Source: Sphingobacterium olei
Lineage (GTDB): Bacteria > Bacteroidota > Bacteroidia > Sphingobacteriales > Sphingobacteriaceae
Direction: 5' to 3'
Assembly: GCF_005048855.1 (NCBI RefSeq)
Contig: NZ_SUME01000011.1
Location: 83,564 to 147,563, forward strand
DNA: 64,000 nt
Part shown: positions 1 to 8,592 of the stretch, piece by piece
How positions within the stretch are numbered: position 1 is the stretch's first letter
How the letters are laid out: each line of letters begins with the position of its first letter
Notes under the pieces: generated by a model
Seen by the model: the letters and a program-made list of their open reading frames with translations, nothing else
Database searches by the model: none
Told to the model about the DNA's origin: nothing
Made by a program: the position numbers and the translations under genes

Positions 1-1596
1 TATTGACCAGTTCGCCATCAAATATCCCCCATCTTTCGTACTGTCTGAGAACCCAAGCATAATGGTCTGCTTATTGCCTCTCAGCTTCAGATGCTTGGCA
101 TATTCCTTATTTGTATACAATGACTTCATCACGTCTGCAGCACGGGAAAGGTCATCCACGGTTTCAAACAAAGGAACAAAATCAATGCAGAGCTCATCCC
201 TTTTCCATCCTTCCCATAAAAACAACTGCATTAATCCTAAGATATCCGATGCCTGTTGGCAGTTGGAGATGATAAAACGCTGTGCGGCACGTTCGCTACC
301 TGATTTCTGAATGTCTTTCAATAGACGAATTACATTGACGGTGTCCTGTACTAAGCTATCCGCATCATCCGCATAATCTAAGGTTAACTCATTGAATTGA
401 AATGCTTTTTGCTTGTCTTCTTCCGAAGACGTTAGATCCGAACTCTTCAACTTTGTATCGTCGTATTTTTCAACTAGGTAACTTATAGTATTACGCAAGA
501 TACTACTATCCTGACGAATATCCAATGTGGTAAAATAGCACCCAAACGTATTAACTTTACGAATCAAATCTTCCACTAACCCAACAAATAATCCATCATG
601 CCGTGCATTCAAGACATCTTTTATCGCATTTAGGTTTTCTAAAATCTTTGCCGTATCGTCCTCCGGATTGTCTACCGGATTAAAGCTATTTTCATAGAAA
701 AGGTTCTGAAGATTATCTAAATATCCCTCTACTCCCCGGAAGGTAATCCGTCTTTTAACCTGACGAAAATCACGATAATAACACCTAAAAAGAATAGTAC
801 GCAAGAGCGCAGCAACCGTTTTTGTGCTTTCTGCCGTAACATTTGGATTACCATCCCGATCCCCTCCGGGCCAAAATCCCAATTCAATCAGTTGTTTAAC
901 TTCTTCGGCAGGCAGCTCCAGGGCATCGTCAATTTTCGCCTGTATACCAGAAGCTACTTTATAAAAAACATTCTCCAGATACCAAGCTAAACTGATGGCC
1001 TCATCGACCGGCGTGGGTTGTTGCTTGTTTATAAACGGGGTCTTACCTAGCTGCTGAAGTAGTAAATGGATATTGGAAATATCATTAAGCTTTATTGCTT
1101 CAATCAGATCATTTATGATCCCCAATACAGGCCCCGGATAAAACTGTGTAGGATGTGCGGTAAGTACCAGCCGGACAGAGAAATCTTTCAATTTCTCGAC
1201 GATTTGCTTTTTCAATTTATCATCATCCTGGGTAAGCTTAAACAATGAATTCAATCCTCCTATTTCATCTCCTTTACCGATAACTTGATACGCCGAATCT
1301 TCAACCGCATCGAAGAGTACAACTTGACGTTCTACATATTGTACGATCCGAAAGAGTAGATCAAGACGATCTTCTTCTTGAACATACTGCTCATACTGGC
1401 CAAAGAAACTGTCGATAATATCTTCAGGAGGCAGATGCTCTTCGACTCCTTTTTCGCAATGTGTCGTAAAAAAGGGTAAAAGTGTTCCTGTATGTTTTAC
1501 ACGTTGAAAAGGAAGTGTCAAGAACAAACTCTTGAACAGATCGAATCGTGTAAGCACCTCATTTTCGAAAGTCGCTTTTTTTTGATGTAATTTCAT
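1..1596 (-). CDS. ppc: Phosphoenolpyruvate carboxylase, 3' end cut by window edge
   Basis: This cytoplasmic enzyme carboxylates phosphoenolpyruvate with bicarbonate to oxaloacetate, refilling the TCA cycle. Reading leftwards from an ATG at 1596, 532 codons stay open to base 1, about 60% of the usual 860-900 residues. Diagnostic PEPC motifs are visible: LTAHPTQF with catalytic His148, GFWPGGDRDGNPNV, TLDIRQDS, PLFET, and MLGFSDSTKDGGY at the window edge. There is no frameshift; the truncation is due only to the window boundary. It diverges from ohr across 214 bases. Identification is firm. Confidence 0.97.
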   Translation of the reverse strand, partial: MKLHQKKATFENEVLTRFDLFKSLFLTLPFQRVKHTGTLLPFFTTHCEKGVEEHLPPEDIIDSFFGQYEQYVQEEDRLDLLFRIVQYVERQVVLFDAVEDSAYQVIGKGDEIGGLNSLFKLTQDDDKLKKQIVEKLKDFSVRLVLTAHPTQFYPGPVLGIINDLIEAIKLNDISNIHLLLQQLGKTPFINKQQPTPVDEAISLAWYLENVFYKVASGIQAKIDDALELPAEEVKQLIELGFWPGGDRDGNPNVTAESTKTVAALLRTILFRCYYRDFRQVKRRITFRGVEGYLDNLQNLFYENSFNPVDNPEDDTAKILENLNAIKDVLNARHDGLFVGLVEDLIRKVNTFGCYFTTLDIRQDSSILRNTISYLVEKYDDTKLKSSDLTSSEEDKQKAFQFNELTLDYADDADSLVQDTVNVIRLLKDIQKSGSERAAQRFIISNCQQASDILGLMQLFLWEGWKRDELCIDFVPLFETVDDLSRAADVMKSLYTNKEYAKHLKLRGNKQTIMLGFSDSTKDGGYLMANWSI

Positions 1597-1810
1597 TACT
1601 TACTTTAATTATAACTATAAGGCTTGGGCGTATTCAAATCTACCATACGATGGCAGCCCTTCAAATATATGTAATTTATATTAAAATCATTAATTTTTTA
1701 CAAAAATTACAATTAAAATTAATTTTTTTTAAAAAAGTATAAAATAAACAAATTCTCCTTCGAATTGTTTAATAAATATACATGCTAAAAAATAAATTAA
1801 ACAAAAAATA

Positions 1811-2224
1811 ATGAGCGAGAAACTATATACAGCAGAAGTAACCGCGATTGGCGGAAGAGATGGCGTTATCAAGTCATCTGATGGCGTTTTAGACTTCGCG
1901 GTGAGAAAACCAGAATCTATGGGCGGAAAGGGCGGAGCGACTAACCCGGAACAGTTATTTGCCGCCGCATGGTCGTCGTGCTTTCTCGGAGCGATGGGAG
2001 CTGTTAGCGAAAAAGACAACGTAGACCTGAAAGATACTCAGGTAACTGTGCGAATTTCTTTCAACTCGGAAGGTAACAGTGCGTTTCTTTCCGCAGAGCT
2101 AGAAGCTTATGTACCTTCTTTAGATAAAGCCCAAACGCAAGCTTTAATTGAAAAGGCTCATCGCGTATGCCCCTATTCAAAAGCCACTAAAGGAAATATT
2201 GACACATCTCTAAAAGCAGTTTGA
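1811..2224 (+). CDS. ohr: Organic hydroperoxide resistance protein (Ohr, OsmC superfamily)
   Basis: Ohr is a cytoplasmic thiol peroxidase that reduces organic and fatty-acid hydroperoxides. The 137-residue length fits the family. Both redox cysteines are in their expected contexts: Cys57 in the segment AAAWSSCFLGAM and Cys120 in VCPYSKAT, the signature that separates Ohr from OsmC. The upstream GGKGGATNPEQLF segment is also typical. No MarR-type ohrR lies beside it, so its usual regulator must be elsewhere if present. The gene stands alone between divergent ppc and a repeat element. Confidence 0.96.
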   Translation: MSEKLYTAEVTAIGGRDGVIKSSDGVLDFAVRKPESMGGKGGATNPEQLFAAAWSSCFLGAMGAVSEKDNVDLKDTQVTVRISFNSEGNSAFLSAELEAYVPSLDKAQTQALIEKAHRVCPYSKATKGNIDTSLKAV

Positions 2225-2340
2225 CCGGAAGGTTAACTGCTTTTATCTTTTTTTATATTTCGATTTTCACATCTTCTTTTCTGAAAGTGTCTGCTTTTCA
2301 CTAGCCCGTTGCCTGTAATAAGGTTCTGATGTGTTTTTAT

Positions 2341-2416
2341 CGTCATCGAGGAGGAGAAACGACGACGTGGCAATCTATGTTTTAAGACTGCCACGTCGTA
2401 CCTCCTCGCAGTGACG
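2341..2416. repeat. REP-like imperfect inverted repeat
   Basis: Two arms face each other around a short AT-rich centre. The left arm begins CGTCATCGAGGAGG and continues into GACGACGTGGCAATCT. The right arm, read in reverse complement, begins CGTCACTGCGAGGAGG and continues into ACGACGTGGCAGTCT. The arms match with small indels. The start CGTCA(T/C)..CGAGGAGG resembles GC-rich intergenic repeats that occur in many copies in Sphingobacteriaceae genomes; that is from memory, since only one copy is in this window. GC content clearly exceeds the flanks. Confidence 0.75.
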
Positions 2417-2419
2417 TAA

Positions 2420-2454
2420 TTTGTATCTACCCTGAAGGTTTTGTGCTATCTTTG
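2420..2454 (+). promoter_or_regulatory. Bacteroidota-type promoter upstream of the FUSC gene
   Basis: TTTG at 2420-2423 and TATCTTTG at 2447-2454 match the Bacteroidota -33 and -7 elements (TTTG and TAnnTTTG). The spacer is 23 bases, at the long end of the accepted range. It points to the FUSC gene with a leader of roughly 160 bases and sits immediately after the inverted repeat. Confidence 0.6.
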
Positions 2455-2622
2455 CATAACGAAATAACGTGAACCATTCGTGTTTTAAATTATTTTTTGT
2501 TACATAGTGGAATATAATTTATCGCGGACTTTAAAGTATTGAATTTGCGTTCATGAGCTCTCGGAGGTTTAGCTGAGATAAGAGAATTGTCCGACATATG
2601 GTTTCTGAATTTAATTTAACGG

Positions 2623-4809
2623 ATGAAGAGGACAGAAGAATTTAGCAGTTTTTTTTATAGTCAATATTTTGCAGATGGCTTACGCATCACACTTGGAAGT
2701 ATTGTTCCTATAATGATTTGCGCCTTAATAGGTGAATTTATTACAGGTACATTGATTTCCCTAGGGGCATTGATCGTGGGATTATCCGATACACCAGGAG
2801 CTCCGACACACCGTAGAATAGGCATGTTCTATTGCACCGTCTTATGCATTCTTACGGTCTTTATCACTGCTTTACTTAATAGTTCCTTAATTGCAATGAC
2901 ACTTGCAATTGGCATATTGTCTTTTGTCTTTTCCATGTTTGCCGTTTTTAATGCGAGAGCAGCTACAGTCGGAACCATGTGTATATTGGTCATGCTTATC
3001 AATGTAGACGATATATACACCTTCAAGGAAGAACTTACCTATCTTCTGTATTTTATAATCGGTGCATGCTGGTATATGATCATAAGTATGTCTATTACGC
3101 AGGCGAGACCATACAGGCTAGCACAGCAGGAGTTATCGGAAACAATTTTACATGTTGCAGATTACATTCGCCTCAAGGCTAATTTTTACGACATCAAACA
3201 GAATTTAGACAACAACTACCTCAAATTAATTGACAAACAGGTTATCGTCAATATACATCAGGAAAATGTAAGAGACATTTTATTTCAAAGTAAAAGATCA
3301 ATAAAAGATACAACCAAAGAGGGAAGATACCTGACGTTGATCTTTGCAGATATTGTCGATTTATTTGAGCAGAGTATGACTACTCATTATGATTATGAAA
3401 CTATTCGTAACAATTATGGGGAAACGGGGATATTAGAACAGATTAAGAACTTGCTGTACAAAGTAACGCACGAGTTAGATAATTTAGCATACAAAATCAA
3501 CGCGAACAAAACCCCCACGTCTGTCTATGATTTTGATAAGGAGATTGAAAAAATCAGGTATGCTATCGAGAAAGTAGACGAAGAAGAAAAAATAAATTCT
3601 ATTCCACTCAAAAAAATATTAATTAATATCCGTAAAATATCGCAACAAGTACGCACCATTTACCATTATAGCCAATTTAAAGTTATTGAAGTTCAGGACG
3701 AAGACACAATAGATACGAAAAAATTTATAAAAACAGATTTAATCAATTGGCAGAATTTCAAAGATAACATCAGTATCGAATCCAGCATTTTTAGACATGC
3801 ACTTCGAATGGGCGTTGTACTTTCTTCAACTTATTTAATTTTAAATTTGTTTGAGTATTCAAATTTCGGCACTTACTGGATTTTGTTAACCATTCTTGTG
3901 ATTCTCAAACCCGGTTTTGGCCTGACAAAAGAACGCAATCTTCAGCGGTTGGGCGGGACTGTTATAGGCGGTATTATCGGTGCGATCATTTTAATTACAA
4001 TAGAAGATTTATCCATTCGGTTTGTTTTGCTCATTTTTTTCTTTCTCATAGCCTATAGTTTATTCCGAATAAACTATATTATGGCGGTTATTTTTATGAC
4101 CCCTTACGTACTCATTATGTCGAGTTTTACAGGAATGAATACTTTTGAAATCGCGCAAGAACGAATTTTAGATACATTTCTGGGTGGAACCATCGCGTTT
4201 TTATCAAGCTATATCGTATTTCCAAACTGGGAGAGTTTTCAAATAAAATCAAACATAAAAAGCCTTTTAGCTGCAAATTACCATTATTTAGCGCAGGCAT
4301 TGAAGCTGCTATCCGGAAAACCCTTACCTGTCATAGATTATAAATTAGCGCGCAAAGAGGTTTATATTGCATCTGCAAATATGGGTTCTACATTTCAACG
4401 TCTTTTAACGGAACCTAAATGGAGACAACAAATCACGAAAGAAGTAAATAGATTCGTAATTTTGAATCATATATTTTCTTCATATTCGGCCACATTATTA
4501 ACACAGCTCAAAGAAGCTGAAAACATCAATTTCAACAATGACCATCTGAAGTCTTTGATCAAAACCCTTCAAAATCTGGAGAAAACGATCCAATCTCTCG
4601 AATTGGAAAAAGCACAGACGTTCACTCCTACTAGCCACGTTGACAAAATCGTACATATCTCTATTGATAGCGACGAAGCGAAATTAATTACAGATCAATT
4701 ACAATTTTTGATGAAAATTTCAGCAGATTTACAAAAAATAACAGCCGAAATTATCTTTAAAGATGTGCAAGCAGTAGAAGAATCAAGTACGAATGAAAAA
4801 AAGATTTGA
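2623..4809 (+). CDS. FUSC family integral membrane protein (YccS/YhfK-like)
   Basis: A 728-residue inner-membrane protein with the two-block design of the FUSC (fusaric acid resistance/aromatic acid exporter) family. A cluster of hydrophobic helices spans residues about 15-155, followed by a long hydrophilic cytoplasmic region, a second helix cluster at about 395-540 and a charged C-terminal domain. FUSC proteins are thought to export aromatic or weak acids, but the substrate here is unknown. The start is the ATG at 2623. Its last 17 bases overlap the ypdA-like gene, which suggests translational coupling. Confidence 0.88.
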   Translation: MKRTEEFSSFFYSQYFADGLRITLGSIVPIMICALIGEFITGTLISLGALIVGLSDTPGAPTHRRIGMFYCTVLCILTVFITALLNSSLIAMTLAIGILSFVFSMFAVFNARAATVGTMCILVMLINVDDIYTFKEELTYLLYFIIGACWYMIISMSITQARPYRLAQQELSETILHVADYIRLKANFYDIKQNLDNNYLKLIDKQVIVNIHQENVRDILFQSKRSIKDTTKEGRYLTLIFADIVDLFEQSMTTHYDYETIRNNYGETGILEQIKNLLYKVTHELDNLAYKINANKTPTSVYDFDKEIEKIRYAIEKVDEEEKINSIPLKKILINIRKISQQVRTIYHYSQFKVIEVQDEDTIDTKKFIKTDLINWQNFKDNISIESSIFRHALRMGVVLSSTYLILNLFEYSNFGTYWILLTILVILKPGFGLTKERNLQRLGGTVIGGIIGAIILITIEDLSIRFVLLIFFFLIAYSLFRINYIMAVIFMTPYVLIMSSFTGMNTFEIAQERILDTFLGGTIAFLSSYIVFPNWESFQIKSNIKSLLAANYHYLAQALKLLSGKPLPVIDYKLARKEVYIASANMGSTFQRLLTEPKWRQQITKEVNRFVILNHIFSSYSATLLTQLKEAENINFNNDHLKSLIKTLQNLEKTIQSLELEKAQTFTPTSHVDKIVHISIDSDEAKLITDQLQFLMKISADLQKITAEIIFKDVQAVEESSTNEKKI

Positions 4810-5770
4810 CATCATTATTATTGGGGGGGGGCCTATTGGACTAGCGAGTGCGATAGAGGCAAAAAAAGCAGGATTATCATATATGATCTTCGAAAAGGGC
4901 TGCCTCGTAAATTCATTATACAATTACCCTATAAATATGACTTTCTTTTCCACATCGGAAAAACTGGAAATAGGCAACATACCGTTTGTAACGACAAGTC
5001 CTAAGCCACAGCGAGCTGAAGCGTTGGAATATTACCGTCGAATTCAGACTACATTTGAGCTAAATATCCACTTATTTGAAGAGGTATTGTCTGTTGATAA
5101 GGAAAACACCGGGGGATTCAATGTAAAAACCTCAAAAGCGGCGTATGAAGCTGCACATATTATCGTAGCTACGGGATTCTACGATATCCCTACGTTGCTC
5201 GATATTCCCGGAGAGAACCTTCCAAAGGTAAGACATTACTACAATGACCCGCATTACTATGCTGGACAACATATCGTCGTAGTTGGCGCCAGTAATTCTT
5301 CTATCGACGCAGCATTGGAAACGTACCGTAAGGGAGCACAGGTCACTTTAGTGGTTCGCGGCCCTGAAATAAGTCCTCGGGTCAAGTATTGGGTACGACC
5401 GGATATCGAGAACCGAATAGCGGGGAAAGAAATTAGTGTGTTCTACAGCAGCAAATTAACGGCTATCACCGAGACGGAGGTTGAAATCCAAACACCAACC
5501 GACAGGATTTGTCTTAAAAATGATTTTGTGCTCGCGTTGACCGGATACAGACCCAATTTCGCATTGCTGAAAAAACTAGGTATTACAATTCCTGAGGAGT
5601 CGCCCTGCATTCCATATCATGATCCGAACACCATGGAAACAAACATCAAAAATATGTATTTAGCTGGCGTGGTGTGCGGAGGATTAAATACACATCTTTG
5701 GTTTATAGAGAACTCAAGAATACATGCTGAGATAATTATTGCCCATATCACTCAAAAATTAGACGCTTAA
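4793..5770 (+). CDS. ypdA: YpdA-family FAD/NADPH thiol-disulfide reductase (putative bacillithiol disulfide reductase)
   Basis: The 325-residue product has an N-terminal FAD Rossmann motif (IIIIGGGPIGLASA, residues 7-20) and a second nucleotide-binding motif (VVVGASNSSIDAALE) for NADPH, the layout of YpdA/Bdr. This enzyme returns oxidised bacillithiol to its thiol form. It lacks the CxxC of thioredoxin reductase. The start codon lies inside the FUSC gene, 17 bases before its end. The three glycine codons at 11-13 are all GGG, giving a run of nine G. The 3' end overlaps the opposing TetR gene by 12 bases. The family is firm; the exact disulfide substrate is inferred. Confidence 0.88.
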   Translation: MKKRFDIIIIGGGPIGLASAIEAKKAGLSYMIFEKGCLVNSLYNYPINMTFFSTSEKLEIGNIPFVTTSPKPQRAEALEYYRRIQTTFELNIHLFEEVLSVDKENTGGFNVKTSKAAYEAAHIIVATGFYDIPTLLDIPGENLPKVRHYYNDPHYYAGQHIVVVGASNSSIDAALETYRKGAQVTLVVRGPEISPRVKYWVRPDIENRIAGKEISVFYSSKLTAITETEVEIQTPTDRICLKNDFVLALTGYRPNFALLKKLGITIPEESPCIPYHDPNTMETNIKNMYLAGVVCGGLNTHLWFIENSRIHAEIIIAHITQKLDA

Positions 5771-6367
5771 CCCTTTTATAAATATTTTGGCCATTTTTTT
5801 CTGCATTTCAAGTATTGCATCAAACTCTTCTTTTGTTGGGAAAAAAGAATGCTTGATATCTTTGATTACAATCATACGCATGCCCATCAAAGAGAATAAA
5901 AGTAAACGGGCCGTTTCGTCGTAATCATCGATGATCAGCTCTCCGCATTTCACACCATTTTTGAGAATCGATATTATCTGCAGATGTTGTTGTTCAAAAG
6001 AGCAGATTATTACCTTTCCGAGATCTTCGGGCACATCTTTACTCGCATTAAACGTATACTCAAAAAGATTGTAGTATTTCTTAATATACTCCATTCGTTT
6101 TTCTAATATAATCATTACAGCCTGTTCCGTATTCTTCACAGGTTTTAGTACCTCTAAAATATCTTCTTCCTGCTCTGTAATTACATAATCCAACACAGCG
6201 CAATACAAACTATTTTTATCTGGAAAGTAGTAATACAATAAAGCTTTTGAAAAAGAAAGATCTTTTGCGATCTCGGCCATTGTCGTTTTTGACATTCCAT
6301 AATGGGCGAAACGTCTTTTCGCAGATTCTAATATTTTAATACGTTTCTCGTCAGCACTTTTAGGCAT
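5759..6367 (-). CDS. TetR/AcrR family transcriptional regulator
   Basis: A 202-residue regulator with an N-terminal helix-turn-helix (TTMAEIAKDLSFSKALLYYY) ending in the family's YYYF tract, and a variable C-terminal ligand domain. I start it at the ATG at 6367 (MPKSADEKR), where homology begins; a TTG eight codons upstream is less likely. The gene is tail-to-tail with ypdA, overlapping by 12 bases, and head-to-head with murB across about 115 bases. Targets cannot be read from the sequence; TetR regulators often control a neighbouring transporter, and the FUSC gene is the nearest candidate. Confidence 0.92.
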   Translation of the reverse strand: MPKSADEKRIKILESAKRRFAHYGMSKTTMAEIAKDLSFSKALLYYYFPDKNSLYCAVLDYVITEQEEDILEVLKPVKNTEQAVMIILEKRMEYIKKYYNLFEYTFNASKDVPEDLGKVIICSFEQQHLQIISILKNGVKCGELIIDDYDETARLLLFSLMGMRMIVIKDIKHSFFPTKEEFDAILEMQKKMAKIFIKGLSV

Positions 6368-6483
6368 AATCAGTAAAATAAGTTTGTTCAAAAATTGCTC
6401 TTTATCTTATCTTTACAAATAAATTAATTAAAGTTATCATTTTATATTGAATATTTAAAAGAATTAGTCAAATAATACAAACT

Positions 6484-7494
6484 GTGAATATAGAACAAAA
6501 CATTTCCTTAAAACCCTTCAATACTTTTGGTGTAGACGCTCTTGCAAAAAAATTCATTGAAATTAAAGAAGAAAAAGAGCTTTATTCTTTATACGATAAT
6601 GGTGTTTTTAACGAGGATTTTTTTGTTTTGGGAGGTGGAAGTAATGTCTTATTCACACAGGATTATAACGGCACAATTATAAAAATATCCAGCAAAGGAA
6701 TCCAACATTTTATCGAAGGTAACTATGTATATGTCACAGCGAATGGTGGAGAGGTCTGGAATGATTTAGTATGGTACTGCGTCAATCAAGGGTTTCCAGG
6801 TTTAGAAAACATGGCACTCATTCCCGGTACAGTAGGTGCATCTCCTATTCAGAATATCGGTGCTTATGGAGCTGAACTGATGAATTTTTTTTCCTCTTGC
6901 AGGGCTTTTGACACGAAGACGGGTAAATTCACTATCTTTACCAATGCGGAATGCCAATTTACGTATAGAGATAGCATATTTAAAAGCAAATACAAAGGAA
7001 GGTTTATCATTACTGCCGTAACGTATAAACTATTTTTACATAGCAAACGGAATACTAGCTATGGCGCCATTGAAGAAGAATTGAAAAAAAGAAATATTGC
7101 CACACCTACCATTAAGGATATTGCGGAAGTTGTATCACACATCCGTGTTGAAAAACTACCTGATCCCAGTACAGTAGGAAACGCCGGAAGCTTTTTTAAA
7201 AATCCGATTGTAACGCAGGCTAAATTAGACGATGTAAAAAGTCTTTTTCCAAATGTCGTTTTCTATCCAATGGAAAACGGTCAAGTTAAAATTGCAGCAG
7301 GCTGGTTGATCGAACAGTGTGGATGGAAGGGTAAACAAATTGGTAACGTCGCCGTTTGGAAAAATCAAGCGCTAGTACTGACCAATATTGAAGACGCTAC
7401 AGGTGTAGAGATTTATGACCTTTCGACCAAAATCATAGACAATGTCCTAAAAACATTTGGCATTAGACTGGAACGGGAAGTAAACGTTTTATAA
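6484..7494 (+). CDS. murB: UDP-N-acetylenolpyruvoylglucosamine reductase
   Basis: MurB performs the second committed step of peptidoglycan precursor synthesis: FAD-dependent, NADPH-driven reduction of the enolpyruvyl group to make UDP-MurNAc. The 336 residues correspond to the long type I (E. coli-like) enzyme. Visible landmarks are KPFNTFGV near the start, the FAD-binding LGGGSNVLF (49-57), IPGTVGASPIQNIGAYG (113-129), and GNAGSFFKNP (232-241) carrying the proton-donor Ser236. The start is GTG at 6484; no in-frame ATG lies at a suitable place upstream and homology begins at once. Confidence 0.96.
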   Translation: MNIEQNISLKPFNTFGVDALAKKFIEIKEEKELYSLYDNGVFNEDFFVLGGGSNVLFTQDYNGTIIKISSKGIQHFIEGNYVYVTANGGEVWNDLVWYCVNQGFPGLENMALIPGTVGASPIQNIGAYGAELMNFFSSCRAFDTKTGKFTIFTNAECQFTYRDSIFKSKYKGRFIITAVTYKLFLHSKRNTSYGAIEEELKKRNIATPTIKDIAEVVSHIRVEKLPDPSTVGNAGSFFKNPIVTQAKLDDVKSLFPNVVFYPMENGQVKIAAGWLIEQCGWKGKQIGNVAVWKNQALVLTNIEDATGVEIYDLSTKIIDNVLKTFGIRLEREVNVL

Positions 7495-7519
7495 AAAGTT
7501 TTCCACATTTCTTGATAAT

Positions 7520-7542
7520 TTTAAATGTTGCAAACATTTAAA
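7520..7542. other. Perfect 10-bp inverted repeat after murB
   Basis: TTTAAATGTT and its exact complement flank a 3-base loop, about 26 bases beyond the murB stop. No T-run follows, so it is a weak terminator candidate and could equally be an operator-like dyad in the long gap before the sigma-factor gene. Function unknown. Confidence 0.5.
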
Positions 7543-7778
7543 TCTACCTTAAACATAGAGTTAGCGTAATTTTCAATCATTCTCTTGCCGTTTAACAAAA
7601 AATTAATATCAATTATCCAGGTTAGTCCTAATCTCTAGCATAACTTTTGTAAATATGTATACTGAAACCGTAGTTATTTATAAAATGATGTCGTCAAAAT
7701 TGCTTTATTGAACATTTAGATATTCAGCTCTTTTTGTAAGTAACTACATATTGTTGAACGAATTAAATCCAATCTAGT

Positions 7779-8291
7779 ATGAACAGAGTAGAATTCAACA
7801 GCTTAGTAATCCAGCATTCAGATTCCTTAAAATTGTATGCTAAAAACTTCACAAAAGACCATGACGATGCGAATGATCTTGTACAAGACACCCTATTAAA
7901 AGCTGTAACCTATTTCAATAATTTTAGGGAGGGAACGAATTTAAAGGGATGGTTGTATACGATAATGAAGAATACATTCATCAACAATTATCGTCGTATT
8001 GTAAAAACTAATTCATTTATTACAAAAGAAGAAGAAATATCGCCGGCTAACCTGGTTGTATCGGCCACCAAAAACAAAGGTGAAGATAAATTTGTAATGG
8101 AAGATATAAATACTGCGTTAACTAATCTTTCGGACGAATATTACATTCCATTTACCATGTACTTTGAAGGATTCAAATACCACGAAATTTCCGAACACCT
8201 AAACATTCCGATCGGAACTGTAAAAACAAGAATACATGTCGCTCGGAAAGCAATGAAAAAAACACTTTCAGCTTATAAATACCACGCTTAA
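7779..8291 (+). CDS. ECF-type RNA polymerase sigma factor
   Basis: This 170-residue protein has sigma-70 region 2 at about 10-80, with the core-binding segment DHDDANDLVQDTLLKA and the -10-recognition segment GTNLKGWLYTIMKNTF. Region 4 is at about 110-165 and includes the helix-turn-helix YHEISEHLNIPIGTVKTRIH. Regions 1, 3 and any C-terminal extension are absent, as in ECF sigmas. No anti-sigma factor gene follows; the next gene, 16 bases on, encodes a cytochrome b5-like protein. The upstream 284-base gap probably holds its promoter. The regulon is unknown. Confidence 0.94.
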   Translation: MNRVEFNSLVIQHSDSLKLYAKNFTKDHDDANDLVQDTLLKAVTYFNNFREGTNLKGWLYTIMKNTFINNYRRIVKTNSFITKEEEISPANLVVSATKNKGEDKFVMEDINTALTNLSDEYYIPFTMYFEGFKYHEISEHLNIPIGTVKTRIHVARKAMKKTLSAYKYHA

Positions 8292-8307
8292 GGTGTATTT
8301 TAGCGGA

Positions 8308-8562
8308 ATGGAATCCGAAAAGCAAAATACAGACTTCACAAAATACACACAATCGCAATTAGCGCTTCGGAATGGTCAGGATAAGCCTTCGATTTGGGTG
8401 GCTTACAAAGGGTATATCTACGATGTGTCGGAAAGCAGACTCTGGAAAAAAGGCATGCATTACGAACATTGGGCCGGCCAAGACCTTACCGAAGAACTCG
8501 CTGATGCACCTCATTCAGCCGAGGTGTTTAAAAAATTTTCAATTATTGGAATTCTAATTTGA
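8308..8562 (+). CDS. Small cytochrome b5-like heme/steroid-binding domain protein
   Basis: An 84-residue single-domain protein. It matches the cytochrome b5-like fold: a YTQSQLALRNGQDKPSIWVA strand, the IYDVSESRLW core, then GMHYEHWAGQDLTEEL and APHS, which carry the candidate axial histidines. The HPGG loop of true cytochrome b5 is missing, so heme binding is likely but not certain. I use the ATG at 8308; a GTG at 8293 would add five residues. No signal peptide is seen. It follows the ECF sigma gene by 16 bases and probably shares its transcript. Its last codons form the left arm of a terminator stem. Confidence 0.82.
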   Translation: MESEKQNTDFTKYTQSQLALRNGQDKPSIWVAYKGYIYDVSESRLWKKGMHYEHWAGQDLTEELADAPHSAEVFKKFSIIGILI

Positions 8563-8592
8563 GATAAGCCGCTTATTCGCTTATCTCAAATT
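8556..8592. terminator. Bidirectional terminator between converging genes
   Basis: A perfect 14-bp stem (8556-8569 with 8579-8592) encloses a 9-base loop. It overlaps the stop codon of the cytochrome b5-like gene and the last codons of the opposing PfkB gene. AT-rich outer arms give short U-runs in both directions. Confidence 0.75.

Larger units (their letters stand above)
2225..2622. other. Intergenic region with repeat and promoter, no gene
   Basis: This 398-base gap between ohr and the FUSC gene has no credible reading frame. Its first third is plain AT-rich sequence. It then holds the inverted repeat at 2341-2416 and a promoter-like element at 2420-2454, followed by about 165 bases of leader before the FUSC start. 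I see no further structure that I can name in the leader. Confidence 0.7.
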
